NCBI GenBank assembly: GCA_027943245.1
Contig: JANDJZ010000036.1
Coordinates: 62,001-126,000, forward strand
Direction: 5' to 3'
Length of the DNA stretch: 64,000 nucleotides
From: Acanthamoeba sp. SK_2022b
Taxonomy: Eukaryota > Discosea > Longamoebia > Acanthamoebidae
The translations under genes were made by a program, and so were the position numbers. Shown here in pieces: positions 1-13,100 of the stretch (its first letter is position 1; every line of letters starts with the position of its first letter). The notes below the pieces were generated by a model. The model was not told the origin of the DNA and did not search any database. It saw only the letters and a list, made by a program, of their open reading frames with translations.

Positions 1-843
1 ATCATCGAACTCATCACCCGGTGCACTGCGCCCGCGCCCGCGCCCGCGCCCTCGGCTGCTCCTTCTGATGCCGTCGTTGTCGGCCTGGCACGTCACGGTG
101 GTCGTCCTGCGCTTCTTGGCCATGGGCTGGTACTCGGAGTACTGCGTCGTGAAGCATGGGTCATCGTCGGCGTCGTCCTCTTCCTCCTCTCGCGCCTGCT
201 GCGCCTGAAATCCTCCCCACATGCACGCACGCTAGAGGTTCCCTTCTGATCGTAGCAAATGAAGAAGCAACGTGGGAGGATGATCGACGTTTACCTGATA
301 CTCGTTGAGGAATCCTGCCCACTTGTTCTCCCTCGGCGGGTCATTGGCTTGGCCCGCGTCGTCATAGAACTATGAAAGGGACGTCCAAGGGAATGTTGGA
401 GACATGCTACACCATGATCGGCCGGTGTCGTCGCGAGTGGTTAGAGAGGTGAACCACCTACCTCCTCGTCTTCCTCTTCGACCCTGCGTTTGTTGGGCGG
501 GGGCGAAGGCGGGGCCTTGTCCTTGTCCATGTTGTACTTCTGCACGACTGCGCGCAGGTCCTTGGCCTGGTAGGACTGCCCGTACACCTGCCCACATTAT
601 TAGGTTAATATTTTACCAGTACATTATTTAATTAATTACAATAAATAATACCTTGCGTAGCGATTGCTTCTCGTGGCAGATTTTGCACTCCCATTTGTTT
701 GTCTTTTTCTTTTGAATCACCTGCAGCAGGTGCGTGAGGAATGAGCAAGCGTGCGCTTACAGTGGAACACTGGGCCACGCACGCACTTGAAACATGCCAC
801 ATGAAGCACTGTAGCATCGCACGGCCAGGTACTCAATCGGCAT
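1..843 (-). CDS. MRNIP-like protein (MRN complex-interacting protein family), 3' end outside window
   Basis: Five exons close in phase on the minus strand: 787-843, 652-720, 462-587, 295-369 and 1-204. The last exon stays open to the window edge, so the C-terminus is missing. The protein starts MPIEYLAVRCYSASCGMFQ, then has WECKICHEKQSLRKVYGQ, which matches the N-terminal cysteine motif and following KVYGQ block of vertebrate MRNIP. The cysteine pairs in exons 1 and 2 could bind zinc. A later KWAGFLNEYQ block matches the conserved tryptophan segment of the family. The C-terminal part is acidic, then basic with Arg-Gly repeats. In animals MRNIP binds MRE11-RAD50-NBS1 and supports the DNA damage response; that role here is inference. 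The start is 141 bp from the divergent gene at 984, so a shared promoter is likely. Confidence 0.8.
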
Positions 844-983
844 TCTTGATGAGGACTCGTAATTCCTTTTTGATTTTTTTGTTTTTTGGTATTGCTTTTA
901 AAGAAAGAACAGAAAGAAAACAAATATCGTTCAGCAAAATTGTAAAGGCCTGTTGTTCTCTGTCTGACAAGAGAAGAACCAAC

Positions 984-2781
984 ATGTTGGAGCAGCTAAA
1001 GGCAGCCAAGCTACGGAAGGCCGAGGGTGTGGCGGAGACGAAGGCTCCGCTTCCCGTAATATGCGGCGGCGACGAAGACTACCGCCGCCTCATGGAGGAG
1101 ACGTAGGCGGCACCCTTGTTCCCTTGTGCGTGACGAAGCGGCGCATTGCCGCTGGGACCTGATCGTTTTTCTTCTTCTTGGTTGGCCGACGTGATGTTCA
1201 GGTACTTTGAGGAGTACTGGGAGAAGATACGGGGCTTCACTTTCCCCTCCACGTTCGTACCCCTCTCGGTGGAGGTCGCTGCCGCCCTGTTGGCTGCCCA
1301 CACCCAGTGGAAGGCTCACCGCGACTGCCCCAAAGTACGCATCGCCTTCCAACCGTTGTCTCCGTGGTTTACTCTGTCTTGCACGTGTCCTTGACCTGCG
1401 CTCTGGTTGTGGTGCAGGGGGGTTGGAAGACCGACTACCCGATACTGTCGCAGCTGGCCGCCGAGATCGATGCTGCCAGACATACGTTGGGCATAGAGAA
1501 TGCGTTTGTGCGCCTGTCCTCCCGGAGTCCCAAGGACGCCGCACTTTCACGGACCGGTACAACAACAGACACTCGCTCCTCTCTGTGCGTGTCTGTCTGT
1601 GTGCGTGTGTGCGCGCGTGTTTCATGTGTGCTGTGCGACACAGTGCTGTACAAGTGGTATTGAACAATCTGCTGCGTGGTGCAGGCTTCCGTGATGTGTT
1701 GGCAGCGGAGTTGGAGAAGGTAAAGGAGCTCGAGGCGGATTGTCCTACAACATCGCTCAATCAGCGCCTTCACGCTCTGTATCGCGCGTCGACGGTGGCA
1801 CTCAAGGTGAACAGCGGAGAAGAAGGTGCGGCGAACCAAAAACTCTCAGCCTGCCGCTCGTCTTTCTACCACGAGAACTCACCCAAGGTCTGCGCCGCTC
1901 ATTACAAACATGGCAAGGCGTTCAACTGCTGGTGGAGAGCCCACGCATTCAGGGCGACCTCGAAACAGTGGTCAACGAGCGGAAGACTGATTTCAATGTG
2001 GTCGTACGGGCCTGGGGCGAGTTCGACGTTGACCTCGGTAGATTTCGGCTCTTGCATTTCCTCTCCCTCTCTCTGCCATCCTCACTCACCTTCGCTCGCC
2101 CACTGGCCCGCCTTTCCCCAATAACTCCAGAGTTCAGAGCGTTCATCTATAAGCGGAAGCTCACCGCGATCACACAGTACAACGAGTTCAATATCCTTCC
2201 ACCTTTACTCTCTAGTGTGGCGCTTCATTCCCTTGTGTTTCCCATATGGTCCTTAACGAACGGGTGCACTCTACTTCCCGACCATGCTGCAGCACGAGAA
2301 CGAGGTTGTCGCCCGAATCCGCCGCTTTGTGGAGGAACAGCTGCTTCCCGCAGTCGCCCTTCCCAGCATGGTGATCGACTTTGCCCTGGCTTACCCACGC
2401 CACGCGGGAGACGACTTCAAGGTAAACTCCCCGCACGCGGATGTACTTTTCCTTCCCGCCGGCCTGCACTGACGTCCATGGCGCAGGTCTATGTGGTGGA
2501 ACTGAATCCGTTCGCTGAGTTCGCGGGCACCGGGCTGTTTGTTTGGACCGAGGACTTTGCCACGCTTACTGGTCAGGCGCCGTTCGAGTAACTACGCCTT
2601 CCCTTGATCGCCATCACCTCAGAACGGGAGGTTAAAGGGTTTTTGGTGCCAATCAACCAACAGGTTCAGAGCCCATAAGGCGGAGCCAGAGGGAGCGCTG
2701 CACGGCATGGGCAGCAACTGGATTCTTCCTGACTTCATGCACCCAGACCAGGCCACCTACGTCATCTACCCTCTTACGTGA
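984..2781 (+). CDS. D123/CDC123-like ATP-grasp protein
   Basis: Nine exons close in phase: 984-1102, 1202-1334, 1418-1556, 1685-1825, 1918-2037, 2131-2190, 2270-2421, 2487-2587 and 2664-2781, giving 360 residues. Family blocks in order are RYFEEYW-like near the start, FVRLSSRSPKDA, ALKVNSGEE, VQLLVESPRI, EFRAFIYKRKLTAITQYNEF, and VYVVELNPFAEF with FVWTED near the end. These are hallmarks of the D123 family, an ATP-grasp fold; CDC123 in yeast and man helps assemble eIF2. The SRSPKDA form belongs to a D123 subfamily, so the eIF2 role is less certain than the fold. Intron 6 (2191-2269) is AT-AC. One acceptor is AAG rather than CAG (before 1918). An AATAAA lies at 2812, and the next gene starts only 84 bp after the stop. 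Confidence 0.85.
2191..2269 (+). other. U12-type AT-AC intron in the D123-like gene
   Basis: The intron begins ATATCCTTCC, the perfect minor-spliceosome AT-AC donor, and ends TGCAC. A TCCTTAAC branch-point element lies at 2250-2257, placing the branch adenosine about 13 bases from the 3' end, as expected for U12 introns. Splicing at these sites joins phase 1 exons into QYNEFIYFPTM, which fits the family. No GT-AG pair nearby restores the frame. Confidence 0.9.
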
Positions 2782-2865
2782 GCTTGAAGAAAGGCGGAAG
2801 CGTTTCTTTGTAATAAAGAATCGGACCCAGCTGACTTATTGGGTCGCCCCAGTGCCCAACAAACC

Positions 2866-5061
2866 ATGGCCGCTAACGGAAGGCTGCAGTGGGTTCTTTG
2901 TGCTAGCGTTGTGTTTGCTCTTCTTGCCGTGGCTGCTGGTGCGTACAGTGATCCGCAACACCAATAACGACGGCAACAAAGCCACCACACGATGTTAATC
3001 ACAGAACCGCCTCCTCTTGGCAGCGTCCGGTCCTTCCTGGATCTTTTTGCAGCCTGAAGTGGAAGGTGGATTGAACCAGCAGCGCCTTCTCGAGCTCGGT
3101 TACGACTATCGGGGCAGGTTCGCCTCCACCAACCCCCCCCCCCCAAAATTGGCTCAGTGTTGACGTTGGTCACGTGCCCAACAAGGTTTGGTTTCTTCGA
3201 TCTGGTGGTGGCGGACGCTGCCGAGGAGCAGAGGCTGACCGTAGAGTGCTGCCCTACGTGCCGTGTGCTGTCCTTCGCCTCCCACGACCCCACCGACGAG
3301 CTCTGGTGCGTTCCTTCCCCCCCCCCCCTTCCCACGCTTTGTCCAGCACTCACTCTCGGTGCTGTCATGCATGCAGGGTGGTGGAGAGTTCCAGTGAGTG
3401 GGCGCCTCAGATCGCCGACGCGCTGGCCGCCGACGTCTTGTCTTTCGCCGCTCCCGATGGTGGTGCCAGCTTCGTGGTCAAGAACGACATTTCCGCCATC
3501 GCGCAGTTCAGCGGCGTGGCCACCTTCGTGCCCGTGCCCACCCGCACCGTGGTACCTCCTCGCCGCACCTGCCCCCCCTCCCTCTGCCTGCAATCACCTC
3601 ACTCGGATGGATGGATGGTTCAGGTGGTCTCGAGCTTTGCCGACAACCCCATCAGGCTCAGGCTCGCCTACGGAACGCAGGCCCTTAAGGCTGAACCGGT
3701 CGTCTCCAAGCTAGTGGCTGACGTCGAGCCCGAGCTGGTGCAGAAGCACGACGAGTACCTCAGCAGCTATCTCACCCGCCTGGCGACCTCCGCTGGTGGT
3801 ACGTTCGTCGCTCTCGCCGCTGGTCAGATTGATTGGTGAGAAGGCATAGTAACTGACATGTCAGCCCTGCTATTCGTATCGTGCGGCAGCCGTCGAGGCC
3901 CAGGAGTGGATCGCACACTACTACGCCTCGCTCGGTAACCATGACCATTCGCTTGTGTGTTGAGGCCAAGATACGTGTCGGCCAAGAAGTAGCAAGCGCT
4001 CACCTCCCCTTCACTTCCTCTTTCTTTCCATTCGGCCGAACAGGACTTAAGGTGTCCACGGAGGCTTTCCGTGACGGCTACTCGCATAACGTGATTGCCG
4101 AGTTGCCCGGCTTCGGTGACGCGAGCAAGATTGTGATAATCGGCGCACACTACGACTCCCGTGCCACTTCCCTTTCCGTAAGCCTTGCCCCCCCCCCTTC
4201 TTCCCTCTTTTCTTCTCCCTTATCGTCGCACCAATCACAGCGATGGTGCTCATCGCCGTCTCTCCTCTCCCTCCACTCGGACAGAACCCGACCATGCGCG
4301 CTCCCGGCGCCGACGACAATGCCTCAGGCACCTCGGCCGTGCTCGAACTGGCGCGCGTGTTTGCTCAGAGTGGCACCAAGTACTTGCGCCACTCCCTTGT
4401 GCACGCTTGTGGCTCAGCTAACGCATCTTTGGCAGGTTTAACTACACCATCCGCTTCGCGTCGTGGTCCGGTGAGGAGATGGGTCTCTATGGCTCGCGCG
4501 CCTACGCCGAGAAGGCCAAGGCCGCTGGTGAGGACATTGTTGCCGCCCTCAACGCCGACATGATTGGTACCCCTTCCCCGGCGCACGGGCTGGAGATCAT
4601 TGGGCACCGTGAGGCTGACCGAGGCTTGGCATGTGTCGGCGTAGGCTACAGGAGGCCAAACACGGACGTTTCGCTGGCCCTGGTCAACCGCTACACGACG
4701 GTCTGGCTCACTGAGGCTGCCGAGAAGGTGACCCGCACCTATGTCCCCAAGCTGAACATCGTCTACTCCACGGCGTGCTGCTCTGATCAACAGAGCTTCA
4801 TCGAGCACGGCTACCCTGGCATGAGGTGCGAGCTCACCCCAGCCCCGCTTTTACGTTCTGCTGAAGAGAGGAAGGGATGACTGACTATGTCCTGGCTGTG
4901 TCATGCGCACCTCCAGCTACTTCGAGACTTCGGGCTCGGCAGTGGTGTACCCGCACTACCACCAGTCCACCGACCTCCCCCAGTACCTGGACTTTGAGCA
5001 GATGGGTCTCATCACCAAGGCTGCCGCTGCCGCCGTGGCAGTCTTTGCTGACCCTCTGTAA
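2866..5061 (+). CDS. Secreted M28-family zinc aminopeptidase (leucine aminopeptidase type)
   Basis: The ATG at 2866 opens a signal peptide (MAANGRLQWVLCASVVFALL). Exons that close in phase are 3053-3117, 3186-3305, 3377-3551, 3865-3934, 4044-4177, 4285-4379, 4436-4566, 4645-4825 and 4917-5061. All five expected zinc ligands are visible: His in GAHYDS, Asp in GADDNASG, Glu in SGEEMGLYGS, Asp in NADMIG, and His in VVYPHYHQSTD. A cysteine pair in STACCSDQQSF resembles the disulfide region of fungal and bacterial leucine aminopeptidases. The enzyme should remove N-terminal residues from peptides outside the cell or in digestive vacuoles. Two junctions, exon 1 to 2 and the one ending exon 5 near 3790, do not join in frame with an ordinary GT donor, so those boundaries are approximate. 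Length is about 450 residues. Confidence 0.88.
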
Positions 5062-5226
5062 GGCTCGGAGCCCTTGGTGGCACATCGCTGGGATCAGGTC
5101 CTCATAAAGTCCTTCGTAGTCCTCGTGCAAGTAGGGTCGCTCTTGTCCAGTGCTGTTTGTGGCCGAGTAAAAAAGTGCACGAATTGTGTAGTGCGCTGCC
5201 GAAGAGCATATTTCATCGACCTCGAG

Positions 5227-7066
<1,840 letters not shown>

Positions 7067-7222
7067 GTGGTGGCGTTTTCTGGAGTGCGGACACTTTTCG
7101 CGGTGGTCGACAGTTTGGGCCAATGGGCGGGACGGTGAATTTGCCACTCTCTGTGGCGCCACATCTGCTGCTCCGATTTCTCGTCCATTTGTTGTTCTTC
7201 TTTCACAAAAATCATAAGAAGC

Positions 7223-9534
7223 ATGTACGCCTCTCGCTCGCGTGGACTGGCCTGCAGGAGCCGCCTCGTTGCCTCGCGCGTGGCCCCCGCCACGGGTAAC
7301 GCCGCTCGGCTGGTTTCCGCCCGTGGCTTCTCGCAGACCCTGGCGACCACCCAGAAGGTTCGTTAATCCCCTCTTTCATTCAAAATGATCCGCGCTTCAA
7401 AATGAGCAGCCACGGTAATCAACAACATGGCTAATTGATTTCATTACAGAAGGGCGAGCCCACGACCACTGCCGCCCCCGTCTTCAAGATCGACGAGGAG
7501 TTCGATGACTACAAGGACGTCACTGCCTCCAACGAGCAGGTCGAGCAGAATTACCGTGAGGTACACCCCCCCCAATTAGAATTGCGACCCATTCAAGTTG
7601 CCCGTGAGGCGTTTGAGGTGAAATCTACTCAAGACTAACCCCGCTCGTTCTTCACGCATCATCTACCCTGCAGCCCCCCGTGCAGGTCACCTCCGGTAAG
7701 CACGGCGAGTACGCCAACACCCTCTACGCCACTGCCTCAGTGCTGAACGCCGTTGAGGATGTCGAGCGTGACCTCAAGTGGCTCATTGACGCCAGCCAGA
7801 CCGTCCCCATGTTCCAGCAGGTATTAATCATCCCCCCACCAAGCATTACCATCTTCCCTGCCACGCAATTAATCCGCGGGCTAAATTCGATTTTATCTCC
7901 TCTACAGTTCCTGTCCTCCGGTCTGCCGGACAAGAAGGTCATGCGCAAGCTCCTTCAGGGCGTCCTCAAGGGAGCCGACTTCCACCGCCTTACTCAGAAG
8001 TTCTTGGGTACCCTGGTCGCCTCAACATTGGTTACCTGCTCTTGCCCGCGACTCGGCGTAGCACTAACGGTGGCCCGCTCATACAGTCACCGAGCTGCTC
8101 GAGAACGGCGAGCTCAAGCTCATCCCCGACATTGCTGCGGTGTACGCTCAGATCATGAAGGCCCACCGCAAGGAGGTGCCCGTCGTGTTCACCTTCGCTT
8201 CGGTACGCGCCCTCGAGGCCGTTTCCTCCGCGCCGGATCCCTTCTTCTCGGTCTTCGCTTTCGCTTCGCCAGCAGCGTCTAATCCCTATGCTCTGCGGTG
8301 TGGCTGCAGCTCCCCGACAAGGACTTCCTGAACCGCCAGATTGAGCGCGTCAAGAAGTACCGCCTTGATGCCGACGCCACCCCCGTGTGGGAGTTCAAGG
8401 CACGTCACCCCCTCTCCCTCTTTCTATGAGTAAGCGACTTCCATGGCGTATACGTTTGGAAAAACACAAACGGTGATGAACAACTTGTATGAACCAGCGA
8501 TGATTGTAACCCAATTCACTCTAATTTTTTACTGAGACGTCTGTGGGCCCAATGCGACCAACATGATCCCTTGCGTCACGTTCCTCTGTCTCACGCTTGT
8601 TTTTTTCCCTTTTTTTCTTCGTTTCTTTCTTTATTTGTTGTGCAGATCAACCCCGCTCTCCTTGGTGGCTTCACCGTTGAGGTGGGCAGCTCCTACAAGG
8701 GCAACTTCGCTCTCTCGACCCAGTTCGAGCACATGCGCCAGCAGCTCAAGCAGGCCGAGGAGAAATGGTTCGTTCCCTAACCTTCCTCCTCCATAGTCGT
8801 TCGCATCCCTCTGACCTCTTTCTCGGTTCGACAGGGAGCGCGTGAGGCCCAAGGACCTCCAGCTCAACGATTTCGATACCTCCAACCTGTTCGCTCCCCT
8901 CCGCAGCATCCACATCGCTCCCGCCGATCTCAACAAGTACGCACCAGTCCCGCTACTAGCACTTGGCCGTGTTGTGTGTGGGTGCGGATTACTCATCTCT
9001 CTGCGATCATCGCAGGACCGTCGCTGAGGTGTTGGGCGACAAGAAGGCCGAGTTCGACTCGCTCTCTCTCAACAAGACCGTGCAGCAGGCCATCGAGGAT
9101 GCTCAGCGCGACTCCGGCCTCACCGGCACTGTACCTCCCCCCATCCTCCTCTCGTGCGCATACATATGAGACTCATCCCTGGTGTGTTCGCGGGGTATCG
9201 TAGTTCGAACAGAACGTTCTGGAGCAGGTGCGCGGCCTGGACCTGGAGAAGCTCAAGACCATCAAGCAGCTCGACCTCGCTCAGCACGAGAAGAACCTGC
9301 TGAAGAAGTACAACATCGCTGTACGTCACCCTCTCCGTGCTCCGCCACAGCCTTGCGCTAACTCCCTCCCCTCGCTCTGCGCAGGACAACGACACTGAGG
9401 GCAAGCGCAAGGTGAAGGCCAAGATCGAGGAGCTGAAGCAGTTCAAGGAGCTCGACACCTCGTTCCTTGGCGAGGTGCTCAAGAAGCACGAGCCGGAGAC
9501 CTACAAGAAGTACCAGCCCGTCTTTGCCCACTAA
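7223..9534 (+). CDS. Mitochondrial ATP synthase OSCP (delta) subunit with long C-terminal extension
   Basis: Eleven exons close in phase: 7223-7357, 7450-7560, 7674-7820, 7908-8007, 8087-8202, 8310-8399, 8646-8767, 8835-8936, 9016-9130, 9204-9320 and 9385-9534, giving 434 residues. The N-terminus is rich in Arg, Ser and Ala, a typical mitochondrial presequence. The GKHGEYANTLYATAS block, the FLVTELLENGELKLIPDIAAVY block and NPALLGGFTVEVGSSYKGN match the OSCP core, the stator protein linking F1 to the peripheral stalk. Ordinary OSCP is about 210 residues; here some 180 extra, charged and largely helical residues follow the core. Intron 6 (8400-8645) starts with GC. The start chosen is the first ATG and gives the presequence. 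Confidence 0.87.
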
Positions 9535-10177
9535 GCGAGAAGCTGGGCTTAGGCTTGTCGAGAGGCAAGGCGCTCATCTCTGCGCACAACGGCAGCCAAT
9601 GCACAATAAACGGAGCGTGAAGAGGTGATTGGTGAAACACAGACGTGGCTACGCAGCTTCCTGCGGTGTGTATGCAGCCAGCTGTTGATTGTTGCTGTCG
9701 TAACCGTTAGAGGAGGAGAAGGAAGGCGAGGAGGCCATCTTGTGTTCCCACAAGACCCGAGAGGGGAGGTCCTGGGGCCACTGGGCACAAACAGCAAGGA
9801 AGAAAGAGGGGCGTAGGGTGTGCAAAAAGGATACGGCACGGTGGATTCCCGGGTGGTCGCCCACCCCAGTACTAACACCGCCTGGCGCAGCTTAACTTCG
9901 CTGTTCGGATGGGAAGCGGTGCTTTCTGCGCAGTGTGGCCGTATCCAACATCCTACATCATCTTCTCTGATGTCCCTCCGCTCATCATCGCCTGCGGTGT
10001 GTATGCCGCCAGCTGTTGAATGCTTCTCCTTGTCCTTGCTACTTGTTCATTCCTCACACAATGGCACAGCTGAAGAAAAATGTGTACTTTGCAGAGAGAG
10101 AGAGAGAGAGAGAGACAGACAAGAACGTGTCATCGAGGGAGGCGATATCCAAGAAGGTAGAAATGCCGCTGCGCAGA
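9535..10177. other. Convergent intergenic region with 5S rRNA gene and GA repeat
   Basis: This lies between the 3' ends of the OSCP and glucosidase II genes. It holds the 5S rRNA gene (9828-9946, minus) and a short GA tract at 10092-10114. I see no further gene in it. Confidence 0.7.
9828..9946 (-). rRNA. 5S ribosomal RNA
   Basis: Read on the minus strand, the 119-base gene starts GGATACGGCCACACTG and ends CCGTGCCGTATCCT, so its ends pair. Internal landmarks are CCCATCCGAAC, GAAGTTAAGC and GTACTGGGGTGGGCGACC, the universal 5S loop and control-region sequences. A T-run just downstream fits a polymerase III terminator. It matches the Acanthamoeba 5S RNA as I recall it, apart from single-base differences. 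It stands alone here, between two convergent protein genes rather than in a tandem array. Confidence 0.95.
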
Positions 10178-13100
10178 CTAGAACCAGCTGGACTTGGGGG
10201 GAACGTCCACAACGATGCTCCAGTCGGCCGAAATGGCGACGTCGGGCTTCCTGACGACGAGCTTGTTGGTGTCGTCCGAGTACTCAAACTCGAGGACCCT
10301 GTCGGTCTTGCCTGCAGCAGCCAAAGAAGCAAGCGGTGGGTGAGTGAATGGAAACACGTGTTGCTCTCTGGTTGGCATGCGACAGGTACCCTGCTCCTTG
10401 AGAACGAGCTTCTTGGGCCTCGAAATGCCGAGCACAACGATTCGCTCGATGGGCGTCGACAGCCTGAGGGTACCCTCGCCAACCTGCCGAGCGAACGTGG
10501 AGAGAGAGAGAGAGAGAGGAAGAGAGAGAGAGAGAGAGAGGGAGAGAGGGAGAGAGAGGAAGAGAGAGAGAGAGAGGGAGAGAGAGGAAGAGAGAGAGAG
10601 AGAGAGGGAGAGAGGGAGAGAGGGAGAGAGGGAGAGCTAGTAAGGCATCTTGGCCAACCGAGCGGATAAAGGAAAGAGCCAGTGGGGTGTGCATACCGAA
10701 GTGGATGTGAGCTCGGTGCCCTGGAAGCGGAAGAGGCGGCGGAGGTAGGCGTTCTTGGTCTGGTAGTCGTACGACTTGCCGTCGTCGACGTAGAGTTCAC
10801 CGTCGGCGGTGCCCTTGGCGTCGAGTGCCACGACGAGGGTGTAGGGGTCGTCCTTCATCTGGGTCGTCGAGCGACGAGGCCTGTCCTTGCGCGCCAGCAC
10901 GCTGCCTCCCCGCTGGAAGACGGGCATCTTTGACAGCGGGGTGTCGATGGTGTGGTAGGGGGCGCCGCCGTACGCCTTGCCGGTCTCGTAGTCATACCAC
11001 AACTGAAGCGTTTGTGACGTATGAGCGAGGGGGGAAGAGCCTGGTGTGGTCGCGAGGGAGCTCCGGGGGGGGGAGTGGCGGGTGATGGAGGGGGGGGCAC
11101 CTCCTCGCTGGGCAGGTAGACCACGGTCTGTTGCTGGTTGGCGGTAGTGACGGGCTTGACGAGGATATCGCGGCCGACGAGGAACTGATCCTCCATGTCC
11201 ACAAGCTTCGGGTCGGTGGGGAACTCGACCCACATGGGCCTGGATTGCGTTTGGTGGAGCGAAACGGACGCGTCAGGCATCCGAGGTGGTGGGTGAGAGA
11301 GCGCGGGCAGCGGACGGTTGGGCGGTACCTGAGGACGGGGAGACCGGTCTGGGCGTGCTGGTAGAACACGGAGTACCAGTAGGGCAGGAGGGCGTAGCGC
11401 GTGCGGATGGCCGACCTGATGACCGACAGGTGAGGCTCGCCAAACAGCCACGGCTCACGCCTCTTCGAGTCTGCGGTCGGACAGGGGGCGGGGGCGGTGA
11501 GTGTGTTGTGTCGACGCCTGCGCCGCCACAAGCGGGCGGGGAGGGGGGCAAGGCCGAATGCGGGCCGGTACCGATGTGAGCGTGGGCGCGGAAGAAGGGG
11601 TAGAAGGCGCCGGCCTGATACCAACGCGTGACCAGCTCGGCCTCGGGATTACCGAAGAAGCCACCCACGTCGGCTGCGATGAGAGATTGGGTGGGGAGGG
11701 AGGTGACAAACAGGTGAGCTCAAGTGTTTGCCTCGTGCAACGCACCTGTGCTGGGCGCGAGGGTTGGGAGGGAGCCGAACCTCCAGAGAAGGTGATGCCA
11801 GAGATGCCCAGGGAGAGGAGCATGGGGTTGGCCGCCGCCAGGTGCGACCATTCGGCAGCGTTGTCTCCGGTCCACACCGCGGCAGACCTGGGAAAGCGGA
11901 GGCATAGCTCACCGGTGAGCGATCTGCTGCGCGTGCGCGAGAGTTCAAACAGAAGGGAGAGGGAGCTGGGTGCACCTCTGAGTTCCGGCGAAGAAGGCGC
12001 GAGAGAGCACGAACGGGCGATCGTTATGGTTCTCGCTGCGCAGGCGCAGACCTTCGGCCGTGGCCCAGTGCTGCGAGAACGGGAGGAGGGGGAGGAGGCG
12101 AGGTCAGCCGGTCCGAGCATCGCAGCGCCCCACCCAAGGGACAGCAGGGCCGTGGCGTGACGCAGCCACGTACGTAGTAGAAACCGTAGAGGTTGTGCAG
12201 GTGCCTGTGCTCCCACTTCTTGTCGTCGATACCGTGAACGGCGTCCTTGTACATCGACACTTCGGGGCCGTTGAACACGGAGGGCTGGAACCAACGACGT
12301 TCGGCGGCGGGAGGGGGAGGAGGAGAGAAGGGGAGGAGGGTTGAGCCAGACGCTCGGGGCGAAGTCACTGACAGTGGGCAGTAGAGTACCTCGTTCATGT
12401 CGTTCCAGGTGTAAAGGGCGGGGGTGGAGCCCTGGTAGTTGGAGAACGAGAACTTGGTCGCCCACCACTCACGCACCTCGGGCCTGAGAATCACCCGAAG
12501 AAACGAGTTAAGCCCACGAACAAGCGCACGTTAAAGATAGGATAAGAATGTGCGTAAGAGAAAGGGGAGGGACCTGGTGAAGTCGAGGTAGTAAGAGGCA
12601 CCGGGCCAGCACCAACCCTCGTAGTCCTCGTTGGTCTTGCCGTCCTTGACGAAGTAGCCCAGCTGCTTGGCCTCCTTGTAGATGTGGTAGCCCTCGTCCT
12701 GTGTGCCACAACAACGTTGACCAGAGAAGCGGGGAGGTCGGGAAACGTTACGGACCTCTCCCAACGAGCAGGGAGGACGGAAGGAGGGAGGGGCGGTGCC
12801 TTCTTGATGTGGGGATCGATGATGGTGACCATCTTCCTGCCCTTGGCCTCCACGTGGTCCAACATGTTCTTGGGCGTGGGGAAGTGGGTGGGATCCCACG
12901 TGAAGTACTTCTTGCCGTCGGTATGCTCGATGTCGAGCCAGATGACGTCCATCGGGATGTTGTGCTTGTCAAAGCCTGGTGAGTGCGCGTGCGCGCAAAG
13001 GCGTGGCAATGAGCAAACAAGCGCCTGCAGCGTGTCTTCGATTCGAAGGCGCTTGGTGGGGGGACCTTACCATCATCGACCTGCTTCACGTCGGCTTCGT

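Noticed and set aside
1207..2124. Continuous plus-strand frame of about 300 codons
   Set aside because: It runs through introns of the D123-like gene in the wrong frame; the spliced frames carry the family motifs.
10054..10800. Ser/Leu-rich minus-strand frame over the GA repeat
   Set aside because: It is an artefact of the CT repeat read through an intron of the glucosidase II gene.
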